Shown in pieces: positions 16,585 to 25,404 of a stretch of DNA of 64,000 nt (its first letter is position 1; each line of letters starts with the position of its first letter). The DNA lies in contig UQXJ01000002.1 in NCBI GenBank assembly GCA_900545015.1, forward strand, positions 1 through 64,000. The letters are read 5' to 3'. The notes beneath the pieces were generated by a model. It did no database searches. It saw only the letters and a list, made by a program, of their open reading frames with translations, and was not told where the DNA came from. Both the position numbers and the translations under genes were made by a program. The stretch is from an uncultured Mollicutes bacterium (lineage in GTDB: Bacteria; Bacillota_I; Bacilli_A; RFN20; CAG-826).

Positions 16585-17688
16585 TTATTCATTAAATAAC
16601 ATTAAATAAATATCTGTTTCTTGAGGAGTTACGCCAGCATGAGCACCCTTAAAACCGATAGGATTTTCACCGTTATAAAAAATGTATTTGTCTTTAGAAA
16701 CTAGGAAATAATCTCCTAAAGTTTCATCGGTATATTTATTGAGTTCACCATTGCCAAATGTATCCATGTTTAGGATTGTTTCTCTTGAATAAATGTCGAA
16801 ATATTCACCATAATATTTCTTTGCAAGCTTTAAAAAATTATCCTTGTCTTTGACATTAAATGCAGCGAATCTTCCTTCAACATAAAATAAAGAATCTTCC
16901 AAAGTAGCAACAAAATCTTTATGCTCTAAAACACTAATTTCTTCAACATCCATAAATCCGTGATCTGGAGTTAATAAAAATAATGTATCTGGATTATTTT
17001 TAACTAATTCTTTAACTTTTTTGTCTAAGTATTTTAAGTTCTTTTTGATAATAGCGTTAAAGAGGCCGTTATTATGTAATAAATGATCTGGATTTGCCGA
17101 ATATATGTATACAAAATCATTTTCTTTAACTAATTTGTCAGCTTCTTCAAAGAACTTATTGGTATTTTCAATACCTTCATCATTTCTATAAGCAAACGAT
17201 TGAATACTTGTCGCTTTATATTTACCAGTCTTGTTAATTAAATCCCAAAGATAATCTACATGTAGTTCATTATCAGTAACTCTAGGCTCAAAAAATTGAT
17301 CTCTATTAAAAGCGTTGTTACTTATAAAGACATTGATGTAAGCGTTTTTTTCTTTAAAACGTTGTGTCCAACCAATATAGCCTGTTTCGAGAGGGAATTT
17401 TCCTGTTGTCAATGCTGTAGTTGCAGCGACAGTTGTTGGTGGGAAAACACTCTTATATTCTTTAAAGATGTGCTTATACATAAAAGGAATATCTTTTTTG
17501 TAATGTTCAACAATGACTTTTCCAAATCCATCTAATAGAATAAGTGCAATTTTCTTTTTCTTAGTATTTTTTAAAATTTCATTGAGTGGAGCGTAAGTAT
17601 CATGAAAAGGTTTTACACCAAAAAAATACAAAATTGAATTACCTACGTTCACTAAACTGTTTTGTTTATCTAATGTAATAGTATTCAT
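16585..17688 (-). CDS. alkaline phosphatase superfamily protein (type I phosphodiesterase-like)
   Basis: A 367-residue protein with an alkaline-phosphatase-superfamily core. The first metal-site strand is IALILLDGFG (about 47-56), the nucleophile region has FPPTTVAATTALTTGK (about 98-113, catalytic Thr), and LTPDHGF (about 237-243) and GAHAGVTPQE (about 350) supply further metal ligands. There is no signal peptide, so it is cytoplasmic. This pattern fits type I phosphodiesterase / nucleotide pyrophosphatase enzymes; the substrate is unknown. It is transcribed alone between rpsD and pflB. Confidence 0.8.
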   Translation of the reverse strand: MNTITLDKQNSLVNVGNSILYFFGVKPFHDTYAPLNEILKNTKKKKIALILLDGFGKVIVEHYKKDIPFMYKHIFKEYKSVFPPTTVAATTALTTGKFPLETGYIGWTQRFKEKNAYINVFISNNAFNRDQFFEPRVTDNELHVDYLWDLINKTGKYKATSIQSFAYRNDEGIENTNKFFEEADKLVKENDFVYIYSANPDHLLHNNGLFNAIIKKNLKYLDKKVKELVKNNPDTLFLLTPDHGFMDVEEISVLEHKDFVATLEDSLFYVEGRFAAFNVKDKDNFLKLAKKYYGEYFDIYSRETILNMDTFGNGELNKYTDETLGDYFLVSKDKYIFYNGENPIGFKGAHAGVTPQETDIYLMLFNE

Positions 17689-17722
17689 AGCGCATTACTA
17701 TATCATAAATTTTGGATAATAA

Positions 17723-17748
17723 AAAGCGCCTTATTTCTAAGACGCTTA
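17723..17748 (-). terminator. rpsD terminator
   Basis: On the minus strand AAGCGTCTTA-GAAA-TAAGGCGCTT is followed by TTTATTAT; one internal mismatch. Confidence 0.85.
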
Positions 17749-17770
17749 TTTGAGATAAAGTAATACTTAA

Positions 17771-18397
17771 CTAGATAATTCTGTTGTAGTATTCAACGAT
17801 TGAAGCTTCGTCGATTTCTTTAGTTAATTCATTTCTTTCAGGAAGTCTAATGAATTTACCGCTCTTCTTTTCTTTATCAACTTCAACAAATGGAACAGTA
17901 ACTGTTTGAGCTTCTAATGATGCTTTAACGACTACTAAATCTTTGCTGTTTTCTTTTAATGAAATTACATCATTAACATTACAAAGATAGCTTGGAATGT
18001 CGATTACTTTACCATTAACAGTAATGTGTTTGTGTGAAACTAATTGACGTGCTGCTCTACGTGTTGTAGCAAATCCCATTCTGTAGACTAAGTTATCAAG
18101 TCTTGTTTCAAGAATTGTCATGAATTCTTTACCTGTAACTCCATCCTTTTTTCTAGCAAGGAGGAATAATCTACGGAATTGTCTTTCACTAACACCGTAT
18201 AATTCTCTTAACTTTTGTTTTTCAGTTAATTGCTTACCGTATTCTGATTGTTTCTTTTTAGCAGCGCCATGTTGTCCTGGTGCGTATTCTCTCTTATCGC
18301 CTTTTTTAAGGGTGTGGCCGTTAAATTCTTCACCTGTTTCTAATAATGAGAAACCTAATCTTCTAGATCTCTTCCATTTTGGTCCTGTATATCTCAT
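17771..18397 (-). CDS. rpsD: 30S ribosomal protein S4
   Basis: A 208-residue S4 with the N-terminal MRYTGPKWKRSRRLG, the HGAAKKKQSEYG loop and an S4 RNA-binding domain (RLDNLVYRMGFATTRRAARQ). It binds 16S rRNA early in small-subunit assembly. I place the start at 18397 because AAAGGAG lies 9 nt upstream; longer in-frame readings add a non-conserved 22-residue extension. The roughly 155-nt leader suggests S4 autoregulation. Confidence 0.97.
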   Translation of the reverse strand: MRYTGPKWKRSRRLGFSLLETGEEFNGHTLKKGDKREYAPGQHGAAKKKQSEYGKQLTEKQKLRELYGVSERQFRRLFLLARKKDGVTGKEFMTILETRLDNLVYRMGFATTRRAARQLVSHKHITVNGKVIDIPSYLCNVNDVISLKENSKDLVVVKASLEAQTVTVPFVEVDKEKKSGKFIRLPERNELTKEIDEASIVEYYNRII

Positions 18398-18555
18398 GTT
18401 GGACTCTCCTTTCTTTAAACTTGTAAAGCAAGGTATAAATTCCCATCTCCTACGGTGATTCAATAAGAAGTTTCACTTTTGTAGCTAAAGTTACTCCTTT
18501 AGAATAAATCTTTGTTTCACTAGACGAGTAGTATTTATATGCTGCATTTACATGC
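18398..18555 (-). promoter_or_regulatory. rpsD 5' leader, probable S4 autoregulatory region
   Basis: About 155 nt lie between the predicted start of transcription and the rpsD ATG. It contains two AGTGAAAC repeats and several short inverted segments. Firmicute rpsD leaders are known S4 targets; I could not fold this one with certainty. Confidence 0.4.
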
Positions 18556-18561
18556 CTTAAT

Positions 18562-18590
18562 AAAATACACTTTTTAACTATACTAATCAA
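18562..18590 (-). promoter_or_regulatory. rpsD promoter
   Basis: On the minus strand: TTGATT (18585-18590), a 17-nt spacer and TATTTT (18562-18567). Confidence 0.55.
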
Positions 18591-18699
18591 GCAAATTAAT
18601 CGATAATAATATTAAAATTTATGGTTTTTAGTATAAAAAGAACAAAAATGCAATGCTAAAGATAAATTATGAAAAAATCGCCAATTAAAATGGATTTAA

Positions 18700-18721
18700 T
18701 TTATACTATTTATAGTATAAA
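18700..18721. promoter_or_regulatory. 10-bp inverted repeat over the ezrA promoter
   Basis: TTTATACTAT-TT-ATAGTATAAA is a perfect inverted repeat 20 bp before the ezrA ATG. It contains -10-like hexamers on both strands, so it may be an operator or a pair of overlapping promoters. A half-site AGTATAAA recurs near 18636. Confidence 0.45.
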
Positions 18722-18741
18722 ATTAATTAGAGGTTTTTGAC

Positions 18742-20478
18742 ATGAACTTAATTATTTATTTAGAAGAAGCAGAAATGCTTTCAGTTTATATTACAGTCGC
18801 TGTTGTTGGCGGATTGCTTATTTTAGGAATAGGATACTTGTTACTTAATAAATTTATATTAAGTAAAAAAAGATGTAGAAAAACATTAAAAGAGTTACAA
18901 GCTAAATATGAATATTTACATGCACTTTTAACTGGTCAAGATAATTCTTATATTCAAAGACTTGAAATGATCAGTAGAACAAATTTACTTTATAGTGATA
19001 TTCATGCTAGCTATTTTAGAAGAAGCAAAGAAATAAGAGAAACTACAGATATTGATTTGCAAGATCTTTTAACTGATCTTCAAGCATTAATTGATGAAAA
19101 TAAAGTAAAAGAATTTAAAACTTGCTTAAAAAATAAAGTTGGATTAATTAAGCAATACGAAGAATCTGTTAACCAATTAAGTCTTGATTTAGCAAATGTT
19201 ATTAAACCTGAAGAAGATGCTCGTCAGGCTGCTTTAGTTTTAAAAGAAAAATATCGTGAAATTAAATCTAAATTTAACTTAAATGAAACACAATTAGTTT
19301 TTGTCACTAATTCATTTAATATAGTTTTTGATGAAATTGATCGTAAATTCAATAAATTTGAATTATACGTAGAAGATGCAAAATATGAAGAAGCAAATGC
19401 TTTACTTCCTAAAATTGATCAAGTTTTAGACTTATTAAATAAATTAATTGATACATTACCACCTGTTATTGTTGAAGTTAACGATGTGATTCCTCAAAGA
19501 CTTATTGAATTAAAGAATAAATTTATTGAATTAACCAATACTAAAAAGCCTCTTACACATTTAAATGTAGATCAAAAGATTGAATCGTTGAATTTAACAT
19601 TAGATGGAATAAAGGAAAATTTAAAGAATTTAGCTGTTGGCAATATTGAAGAAAAGATTAAAGATGTTAATAAACAAATTGATGATTTGTTTAATGCTTT
19701 TAAATCAGAAGAAGACGCCTGTGTTCAATATAACGATATTAGTGGTACTGTATTAAGTGAATTTGCTGAATACGAAAAAGAAATAATTAAAATTAGAAAT
19801 AACATCGCTAAATTTAGAAAAGTCTACATTATCGATGAAGATCACGAATCTCAACTTGAAAAAATCTCAAAAAGGCTTGATGAAGTTGGCAGAGATAAAA
19901 GAAAACTTGATATTCTTGTTCATAATCGTGAAAATACACCTTATACTGAATTATTAGAAAAATTAAATGCTTTAAAGAGTGGAACTGAAGATATAAAAAG
20001 TAAAGTTAATTCGTTTAATATTTACTTGAATAGTTTAAGAAATGATTCACAACAAGCATTTGAAAATTTAAAAATTAAATATGATTTATTTAAGAGTTTA
20101 GAAGCTCAATTAAGGGAAATAAGAATTGATAAATATGTAGATTTATATAAACCTGCATTTGATGAACTTTATGAAATTCTTGATGAATTAAATAGACTAC
20201 TTAAAACTGTACCAATTGATGTAACTGCAGTTAACCTTAAATCAACCGAATTAAACGAAAAGAGTAACAAAATTAATCAAGATATTAAAAATATTATTAA
20301 TTATAAAGAACTTGCTGAAGGGAATATTTTACTTGTTAATAGAGATAGAATGAAATTTTCAGAAATTAATAATATTTTATCTCAAGCTGAAACACTCTTC
20401 TTTAATGGTGACTTTAAGTCATCTTATGAAATGAGTCAAACAGCTATTCAAAAATTGGACTTTAAAGATAAGAATTAA
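18742..20478 (+). CDS. ezrA: septation ring formation regulator EzrA
   Basis: A 578-residue protein with one N-terminal TM helix (about residues 13-38) and a long, entirely helical, spectrin-like coiled-coil cytoplasmic part. This is the architecture and length of EzrA (about 560-570 residues in Bacillus). EzrA sits on the membrane and restrains FtsZ ring assembly while linking it to wall synthesis. AGAGG precedes the start. The following genes for a cysteine desulfurase and ThiI reproduce the conserved Bacillus gene order, which strengthens the call. Confidence 0.88.
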   Translation: MNLIIYLEEAEMLSVYITVAVVGGLLILGIGYLLLNKFILSKKRCRKTLKELQAKYEYLHALLTGQDNSYIQRLEMISRTNLLYSDIHASYFRRSKEIRETTDIDLQDLLTDLQALIDENKVKEFKTCLKNKVGLIKQYEESVNQLSLDLANVIKPEEDARQAALVLKEKYREIKSKFNLNETQLVFVTNSFNIVFDEIDRKFNKFELYVEDAKYEEANALLPKIDQVLDLLNKLIDTLPPVIVEVNDVIPQRLIELKNKFIELTNTKKPLTHLNVDQKIESLNLTLDGIKENLKNLAVGNIEEKIKDVNKQIDDLFNAFKSEEDACVQYNDISGTVLSEFAEYEKEIIKIRNNIAKFRKVYIIDEDHESQLEKISKRLDEVGRDKRKLDILVHNRENTPYTELLEKLNALKSGTEDIKSKVNSFNIYLNSLRNDSQQAFENLKIKYDLFKSLEAQLREIRIDKYVDLYKPAFDELYEILDELNRLLKTVPIDVTAVNLKSTELNEKSNKINQDIKNIINYKELAEGNILLVNRDRMKFSEINNILSQAETLFFNGDFKSSYEMSQTAIQKLDFKDKN

Positions 20479-20480
20479 AT

Positions 20481-21608
20481 ATGATTTATTTTGATAATGC
20501 AAGCAGTACGAAACCTAGTGAAACTGCTTTAAAAGTATTTTTAGAAACAAGTGAAAAATTTTATTTTAATCCAAATTCTATTCATAAATATGGAATGAAA
20601 GAATTTAATGAAATTAAACACATTAAAGATAAAATTTTAAGTGAATTAAAGTTAGATTCTACCTATGATGTTTTATTTACAAGTGGTGCAACTGAAAGCA
20701 ATAACCTTGCAATTCGTGGATATTGTTTAAAAAATAAAGGTAGAGGAAATCATATTATTACAACAAAAATTGAACATGAGTCTGTTTTAAATGTTTTTAA
20801 AAATTTAGAAGATTTAGGTTTTAAAGTCACTTATTTAGATATAAATAGCGATGGAAAAATCGATATAGAAAATTTTAAAAAAGTCATGGACAAGGATACA
20901 ATTCTTGTATCAATAATGCCTGTAAATAATGAAGTTGGAAATGCCTTAAATATAAAGGATATAAATGAAGTTGTAAAAAATTATCCTAAATGTGTTTTAC
21001 ACTGTGACTGTGCGCAAACACTAGGAAAATATGATTTCAATTATAAATTAGCTGATTTAATTACTATCAGTGCTCATAAAATTTGTGGTATTAAAGGAAT
21101 TGGTGCTTTGATTAAAAAGAAAAAGATTATGCTTGAACCAATTCATTATGGTGGTGGTCAAGAAAACGGATTAAGAAGTGGGACAAGTGATTATCCAGCA
21201 ATTGTATCTTTCTTTGAATCAATTAAAGAAGTTAATATAGAATTTAAAGATACGTATAAAAAAGTTACTTTAATTCATAACTACCTAGTCGAAGAATTAA
21301 GTAAACTTGATAACATTAAGCTTCATCTTTATAAAGATTATTCACCATATATTTTGAATTTTTCTTTATTAAATAAGAAGGCTAGTGTTATCGTTGAAGC
21401 TTTATCAAATGAAGATATTTTAGTTAGTAGCGTAAGCGCATGTAATTCTAAAAAAGAAGAGCCATCATATGTTTTGTTAGCACTTGGAAATTCTTTATTA
21501 GAAGCGAAAAATGCTATAAGAATATCACTTGGAAAATACAATACGCTCGATGAAGCGAAAGAATTTGTTAGTAAATTTAAAGAAATTTTAGAAAGAGTTA
21601 GGGGCTAA
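20481..21608 (+). CDS. cysteine desulfurase (IscS/NifS family, ThiI partner)
   Basis: A 375-residue PLP enzyme. The PLP lysine is K200 in SAHKICG and the catalytic cysteine is C321 in SSVSACNS. It removes sulfur from cysteine to make a persulfide. It sits 2 nt after ezrA and 1 nt before thiI, the same order as the Bacillus nifZ-thiI pair, so its main job is probably to supply sulfur to ThiI for 4-thiouridine in tRNA rather than Fe-S assembly. Confidence 0.93.
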   Translation: MIYFDNASSTKPSETALKVFLETSEKFYFNPNSIHKYGMKEFNEIKHIKDKILSELKLDSTYDVLFTSGATESNNLAIRGYCLKNKGRGNHIITTKIEHESVLNVFKNLEDLGFKVTYLDINSDGKIDIENFKKVMDKDTILVSIMPVNNEVGNALNIKDINEVVKNYPKCVLHCDCAQTLGKYDFNYKLADLITISAHKICGIKGIGALIKKKKIMLEPIHYGGGQENGLRSGTSDYPAIVSFFESIKEVNIEFKDTYKKVTLIHNYLVEELSKLDNIKLHLYKDYSPYILNFSLLNKKASVIVEALSNEDILVSSVSACNSKKEEPSYVLLALGNSLLEAKNAIRISLGKYNTLDEAKEFVSKFKEILERVRG

Positions 21609-21609
21609 T

Positions 21610-22767
21610 ATGGAATATAACGTAATAGTAGTTAGATTTGGTGAATTATCAACAAAAGGAAAGAACAAGAAAGATTTTATTAATAGTTTAGCTAGATCAA
21701 TCAGACATACTTTGAAAGAAGATGAAGAAAAGTATGAAATGATTATTAGACATGACCATATCTATTTAAATTTAAAAGAGAAAATAGATGGTATAGAAGA
21801 CAAATTAAAAGACATAAGTGGTATGTATTCCTTCTCTTTATGCTTAAAAATCGATGCGGATCCTGATAATTTATTAGAAAAGGCTTTTGAAATTATTAGA
21901 GATGAACCTGGCTCAACATTTAAAGTAAGAACAAGAAGAATTGATAAATCTTATCCTTATATTAGTGATGAAATGAATAGAATGATTGCAACAAAAGTTC
22001 TTAAAAACACTAATAAAAAAGTCGATGTTCATAATCCAGATACTTTACTTGATATTGAAATTAGAGAAGATGGCGCGTATTTATTTACTGAAACCATTAA
22101 AGGAATGGGCGGATATCCAAGTGGAACAATTGGTAAAACTTTAGTTATGCTTTCTGGTGGTATTGATTCTCCAGTCGCTGCATATTTATTATTAAAAAGA
22201 GGAATTGATATTACTTGTATACATTTTGCAGCTCCACCTTATACAAATAGTGGTGTCATTGATAAACTTGAAGATATTCTTCATTCATTAACAAAATATC
22301 AAACTAAAATTAAATTATATGTAATTTCATTTACTAAGATTCAAGAAAAAATTTATGAAGTAAGTGATGAAGGCTATCCAATTACTATCATGAGAAGAAT
22401 GATGTATCGAATTGCAACAATGCTTGCCCATAGATTAAGAATTAATTCATTAGCAAGTGGAGAATCAATTGGGCAAGTCGCAAGTCAAACTATTGATAGC
22501 TTAGCAGTCATTAATGAAGTTACAAATGTACCTGTTTTAAGACCATTATGTACTTATGATAAAGTTGATATTATTAAAATAAGTAAAGAAATTGGAACTT
22601 ATGACATTTCAATTAGACCATATGAAGACTGCTGTACAATTTTTGCTCCAGTAAGACCTAAAACATCACCTAAACTTGAAGAATGTTATAAAATCGAAGA
22701 AAGATTTGATTTTACTCCATTACTAGAAGAAGCAGTGAAAAACGCTGAACTTAAAGTTATTAAATAA
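21610..22767 (+). CDS. thiI: tRNA 4-thiouridine synthase ThiI
   Basis: A 385-residue protein with a ferredoxin-like N-terminal domain, a THUMP domain (about 60-165) and a PP-loop pyrophosphatase domain with MLSGGIDSPVAAYL (about 180-193). It lacks the C-terminal rhodanese domain, as in Bacillus. It adenylates U8 of tRNA and inserts sulfur supplied by the desulfurase encoded just upstream. The genes abut, implying translational coupling. Confidence 0.95.
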   Translation: MEYNVIVVRFGELSTKGKNKKDFINSLARSIRHTLKEDEEKYEMIIRHDHIYLNLKEKIDGIEDKLKDISGMYSFSLCLKIDADPDNLLEKAFEIIRDEPGSTFKVRTRRIDKSYPYISDEMNRMIATKVLKNTNKKVDVHNPDTLLDIEIREDGAYLFTETIKGMGGYPSGTIGKTLVMLSGGIDSPVAAYLLLKRGIDITCIHFAAPPYTNSGVIDKLEDILHSLTKYQTKIKLYVISFTKIQEKIYEVSDEGYPITIMRRMMYRIATMLAHRLRINSLASGESIGQVASQTIDSLAVINEVTNVPVLRPLCTYDKVDIIKISKEIGTYDISIRPYEDCCTIFAPVRPKTSPKLEECYKIEERFDFTPLLEEAVKNAELKVIK

Positions 22768-22774
22768 AGCAAAC

Positions 22775-22808
22775 AAAAAACTCTAGGAATCGAACCTAGA
22801 GTTTTTTT
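22775..22808. terminator. bidirectional terminator between thiI and rplT
   Basis: AAAAAACTCTAGG pairs with ACCTAGAGTTTTTT around a short loop. The A/T tails serve both convergent operons. Confidence 0.92.
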
Positions 22809-22822
22809 CTATAAAGTTTTAA

Positions 22823-23173
22823 TTATTTAGCAGCTTTAGCAACTTTGACTAATTCTGCGAAACCTTTTTCATCGTGGATTGCGATTTCACTTAACATCTT
22901 TCTGTTGAGATCGATTTTAGCTACTTTTAATCCGTGCATGAATTTTGAATATGAGATGTCATTTAATCTGCAAGCAGCATTAATTCTCTTAATCCAAAGT
23001 TTTCTGAAGTCTCTCTTAATTCTTCTTCTATCGATATATGCATATCTTTTTGAACGCATTACTTGTTCTTTAGCGGTCTTGAATAAGATATGTTTACTTC
23101 CGAAGTAACCCTTAGCTTGCTTTAAAACTCTTTTTCTTCTTAAATGTGTAACTTTTCCACCTTTTACTCTCAT
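22823..23173 (-). CDS. rplT: 50S ribosomal protein L20
   Basis: A 116-residue basic protein with the L20 sequence (MRVKGGKVTHLRRKRVLKQA start, RSKRYAYIDRRRIKRDFR, LWIKRINAACR). It binds 23S rRNA early in 50S assembly and in Firmicutes represses its own operon through the leader upstream of infC. Third gene of infC-rpmI-rplT; AGGAGG precedes the start. Confidence 0.98.
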   Translation of the reverse strand: MRVKGGKVTHLRRKRVLKQAKGYFGSKHILFKTAKEQVMRSKRYAYIDRRRIKRDFRKLWIKRINAACRLNDISYSKFMHGLKVAKIDLNRKMLSEIAIHDEKGFAELVKVAKAAK

Positions 23174-23190
23174 TTTCTAGACCTCCTAAA

Positions 23191-23385
23191 CTATTGTTGA
23201 ATGAGATACTTAATTCTCTTCATATCAGACTTTGTAACTAAAGTTGCTTTTCTTAAGTGTCTCTTTTGTTTGTGTGTTTTGTGTGGTGCTAAGTGGCTGA
23301 CATATGCGTGATGTCTTCTAACTTTTCCACTTCCTGTAACCTTAATTCTCTTTGTTAAGGCTTTTTTACTCTTCATTTTTGGCAT
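23191..23385 (-). CDS. rpmI: 50S ribosomal protein L35
   Basis: A 64-residue protein matching L35 (MPKMKSKKALTKRIKVTG). The start at 23385 is preceded by GAGAGG; a longer in-frame reading begins inside infC and is not conserved. Middle gene of the infC operon. Confidence 0.97.
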   Translation of the reverse strand: MPKMKSKKALTKRIKVTGSGKVRRHHAYVSHLAPHKTHKQKRHLRKATLVTKSDMKRIKYLIQQ

Positions 23386-23401
23386 AAAATTTCCTCTCTT
23401 T

Positions 23402-23968
23402 CTACTTTTTAATTTTGCTTGATAGGACACATGTAAGCCATCTACCGTCTAAGACAGGCTTCTTTTCGATGACTGCATAATCCTTAACGTATTCAAGAAA
23501 CTTGTTGAGTACCTCATCTCCAACTTCAGGATGAGACATTTGTCTTCCTTTGAATCTAACTCCAACTTTTACTTTGTTGCCATCTTCAAGAAATTTAATA
23601 GCTGCTTTAACTTTTGTTTCTATATCGTGTTGACCAATTTGTGGTGAAAGTTGAACTTCCTTAATTTCGATAATTTTTTGGTTCTTCTTTGCTTCTTTAG
23701 CCTTCTTTTGGGCTTCAAAACGATATTTTCCATAATTAATAATTTTACAAACTGGTGGCTTGCCTTGTGGGGCTACGCAAAGTAGATCTAAGTCATATTC
23801 TTCAGCTTTTTTGTAAGCTTCAAATCTTGACATTTTTCCTAAACTTTCTCCATTTGGTCCAATTACTAATACTTCTGGGAAACGAATTCTTTCGTTAACG
23901 ATATCTCCGTTATAACGATCTTTTTTGCTTGATTTATCCATTTCTGGATTTTGTTGAAAGGTTGCTAT
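23402..23968 (-). CDS. infC: translation initiation factor IF-3
   Basis: IF-3 with the N-domain signature NERIRFPEVLVIGPNGESLG, a lysine-rich linker and the C-domain ending in KPVLDGRWLTCVL. The only good ribosome binding site (AGGAGG) is upstream of any ATG. In frame with it are ATT (23974, spacing 2) and ATA (23968, spacing 8), while the first ATG (23941) has no site. Rare AUU-type starts are a known IF-3 autoregulation device, so I place the start at ATA 23968 (188 residues); ATT 23974 or ATG 23941 remain possible. First gene of infC-rpmI-rplT. Confidence 0.9.
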   Translation of the reverse strand: MATFQQNPEMDKSSKKDRYNGDIVNERIRFPEVLVIGPNGESLGKMSRFEAYKKAEEYDLDLLCVAPQGKPPVCKIINYGKYRFEAQKKAKEAKKNQKIIEIKEVQLSPQIGQHDIETKVKAAIKFLEDGNKVKVGVRFKGRQMSHPEVGDEVLNKFLEYVKDYAVIEKKPVLDGRWLTCVLSSKIKK

Positions 23969-23974
23969 GTTAAT

Positions 23975-24118
23975 GTCCTCCTAAAACCTTTAAATAAAAA
24001 ACGGGCGCTAGTAAGTGCGTCCGTTATCGATTCTAATAAATATTGAAATCTCTAGTAGCGATTGACCAATTAATACTAAGTTAATCTGGTGAGAAGCGGA
24101 CGCTTTTCTTTCTACGTG
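23975..24118 (-). promoter_or_regulatory. L20-type leader with antiterminator and attenuator
   Basis: The infC leader contains an intrinsic terminator: ACGGACGC, an 8-nt loop, GCGCCCGT and then six T (minus strand, about 24000-24027). About 70 nt upstream, GCGTCCG (near 24085-24092, followed by CTTCTCACC) is exactly complementary to CGGACGC of the terminator arm and can form an antiterminator. This matches the Firmicute L20 leader logic, in which L20 binding releases the terminator. Confidence 0.8.
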
Positions 24119-24124
24119 CGCTTT

Positions 24125-24153
24125 ATAATACCAAAATCAACTAGTAATGTCAA
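24125..24153 (-). promoter_or_regulatory. infC operon promoter
   Basis: On the minus strand: TTGACA (24148-24153), a 17-nt spacer and TATTAT (24125-24130). It lies immediately after the stop codon of the upstream membrane-protein gene. Confidence 0.85.
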
Positions 24154-24155
24154 AT

Positions 24156-24590
24156 TTATTTTTCAGGTTCAGCTTTAACTAAAATTACAATTGATAATAT
24201 TACTGCGACAATTGTCAAAAGAACAACAAATGAAACTGAATTTGTAGGTGTGTAGCTTTCTGCAATGTATTTTGAACATGCGAATGTGATTGCAAATCCA
24301 AGAGCTACTACAAATGCAACAATATTAAAAATTGAAAGTGCTTTTGATGAAAATTTAGGAATAAATGTACAAACTAAATTAAATAATCCGATGAAACCTA
24401 AAATACCAATGAGTGTTGCAGAGATCGCTAAAATAGTTGTGTTTGTAAATAATTCAAAACTGAATGCTGAAAAGTAATCACCTCTTGTAAAACCTGTATA
24501 GCAAATCGATGGTGTACTTAAGAATGCAAGGCAGAGAAGAACTATAACTACTGAGACAATTCCTTGAAGTTTTTTTCCTATAAGTTGCAT
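24156..24590 (-). CDS. four-helix membrane protein, unknown function
   Basis: A 144-residue protein with four hydrophobic helices and a short C-terminal KAEPEK tail. I use the ATG at 24590 because AAAGGA lies 7 nt upstream; a longer reading to 24650 has no such site. No family recognised. It is divergent from the HAD gene and upstream of the infC promoter. Confidence 0.6.
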   Translation of the reverse strand: MQLIGKKLQGIVSVVIVLLCLAFLSTPSICYTGFTRGDYFSAFSFELFTNTTILAISATLIGILGFIGLFNLVCTFIPKFSSKALSIFNIVAFVVALGFAITFACSKYIAESYTPTNSVSFVVLLTIVAVILSIVILVKAEPEK

Positions 24591-24752
24591 AAAAAAATCC
24601 TTTCTTTTTAAAGATAAATATATTGTATTTTTAAAGCTAATTTTTGGCAAGTGAATAAATGCACAAATTGAGACTTTTGATTCATATTATGCTTATTTTT
24701 TGTTTTATATGATTCTCAAAAGGGTATAATAAAACCGGAAATGGGGTAAATT

Positions 24753-25394
24753 ATGGTCAAAGCTATTGTGTTTGATTTTGATGGAACACTTGCATCATCG
24801 TTTAGTTTAGTAGAATTTTGCTTTAAAAAGATTTATAAGGAAATTTTAGGGAAAGAAATAACTGTTCAAGAAATTGAAAAATATTATGGACCTAGTGAAA
24901 AAGGCATAATTCAAAAGATGTTTGGAAAAGATAAATCAAAAGAAATATTTTATCAATTTTTATCTGACTATAATTTTTACCATGATCAATTTTTTAAAGA
25001 CTTCTTTCCTGGAATGTGTGAATTACTTAATGAACTTAAAAAAGACGAAAAGGAAGTTTTTTTATTAACTGGAAGAAGTGAAGAAACAGCAATCATTTCG
25101 TTAACTAAATTAAATGCTTTTTCTTATTTTAAAGACTTCTATTGGGGATCAACTGAAGGTGCTATTAAAGATCAATTATTAAAAGAATTAATGGATGATT
25201 ATGGATATAATAATGATGAAATAATTTATATTGGTGATTCTATTCAAGATGTTGAACAATGTAATGATGCAAACGTAAAAATAGTTAGTGTTACATATAA
25301 TGACCCTTCATATAAAGATAAACTAGAAAAGATAAATCCTGGAATGGTATTTGAAAGTGTTGGAGAACTTAAAAAATACCTTCTCGGCTTATAG
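24753..25394 (+). CDS. HAD family hydrolase (phosphoglycolate phosphatase-like)
   Basis: A 213-residue HAD phosphatase. Motif I is VFDFDGTLASS (residues 7-17) with the nucleophile Asp, motif II has LLTGRSEE, and motif IV IYIGDSIQDVEQC carries the metal-binding acids. An alpha-helical cap lies between motifs I and II, as in Gph/PpaX-type enzymes. The substrate is a small phosphoester and unassigned. TATAAT (near 24726) and a GGGG-type site precede the ATG. Confidence 0.87.
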   Translation: MVKAIVFDFDGTLASSFSLVEFCFKKIYKEILGKEITVQEIEKYYGPSEKGIIQKMFGKDKSKEIFYQFLSDYNFYHDQFFKDFFPGMCELLNELKKDEKEVFLLTGRSEETAIISLTKLNAFSYFKDFYWGSTEGAIKDQLLKELMDDYGYNNDEIIYIGDSIQDVEQCNDANVKIVSVTYNDPSYKDKLEKINPGMVFESVGELKKYLLGL

Positions 25395-25404
25395 AAAGAG
25401 AATT

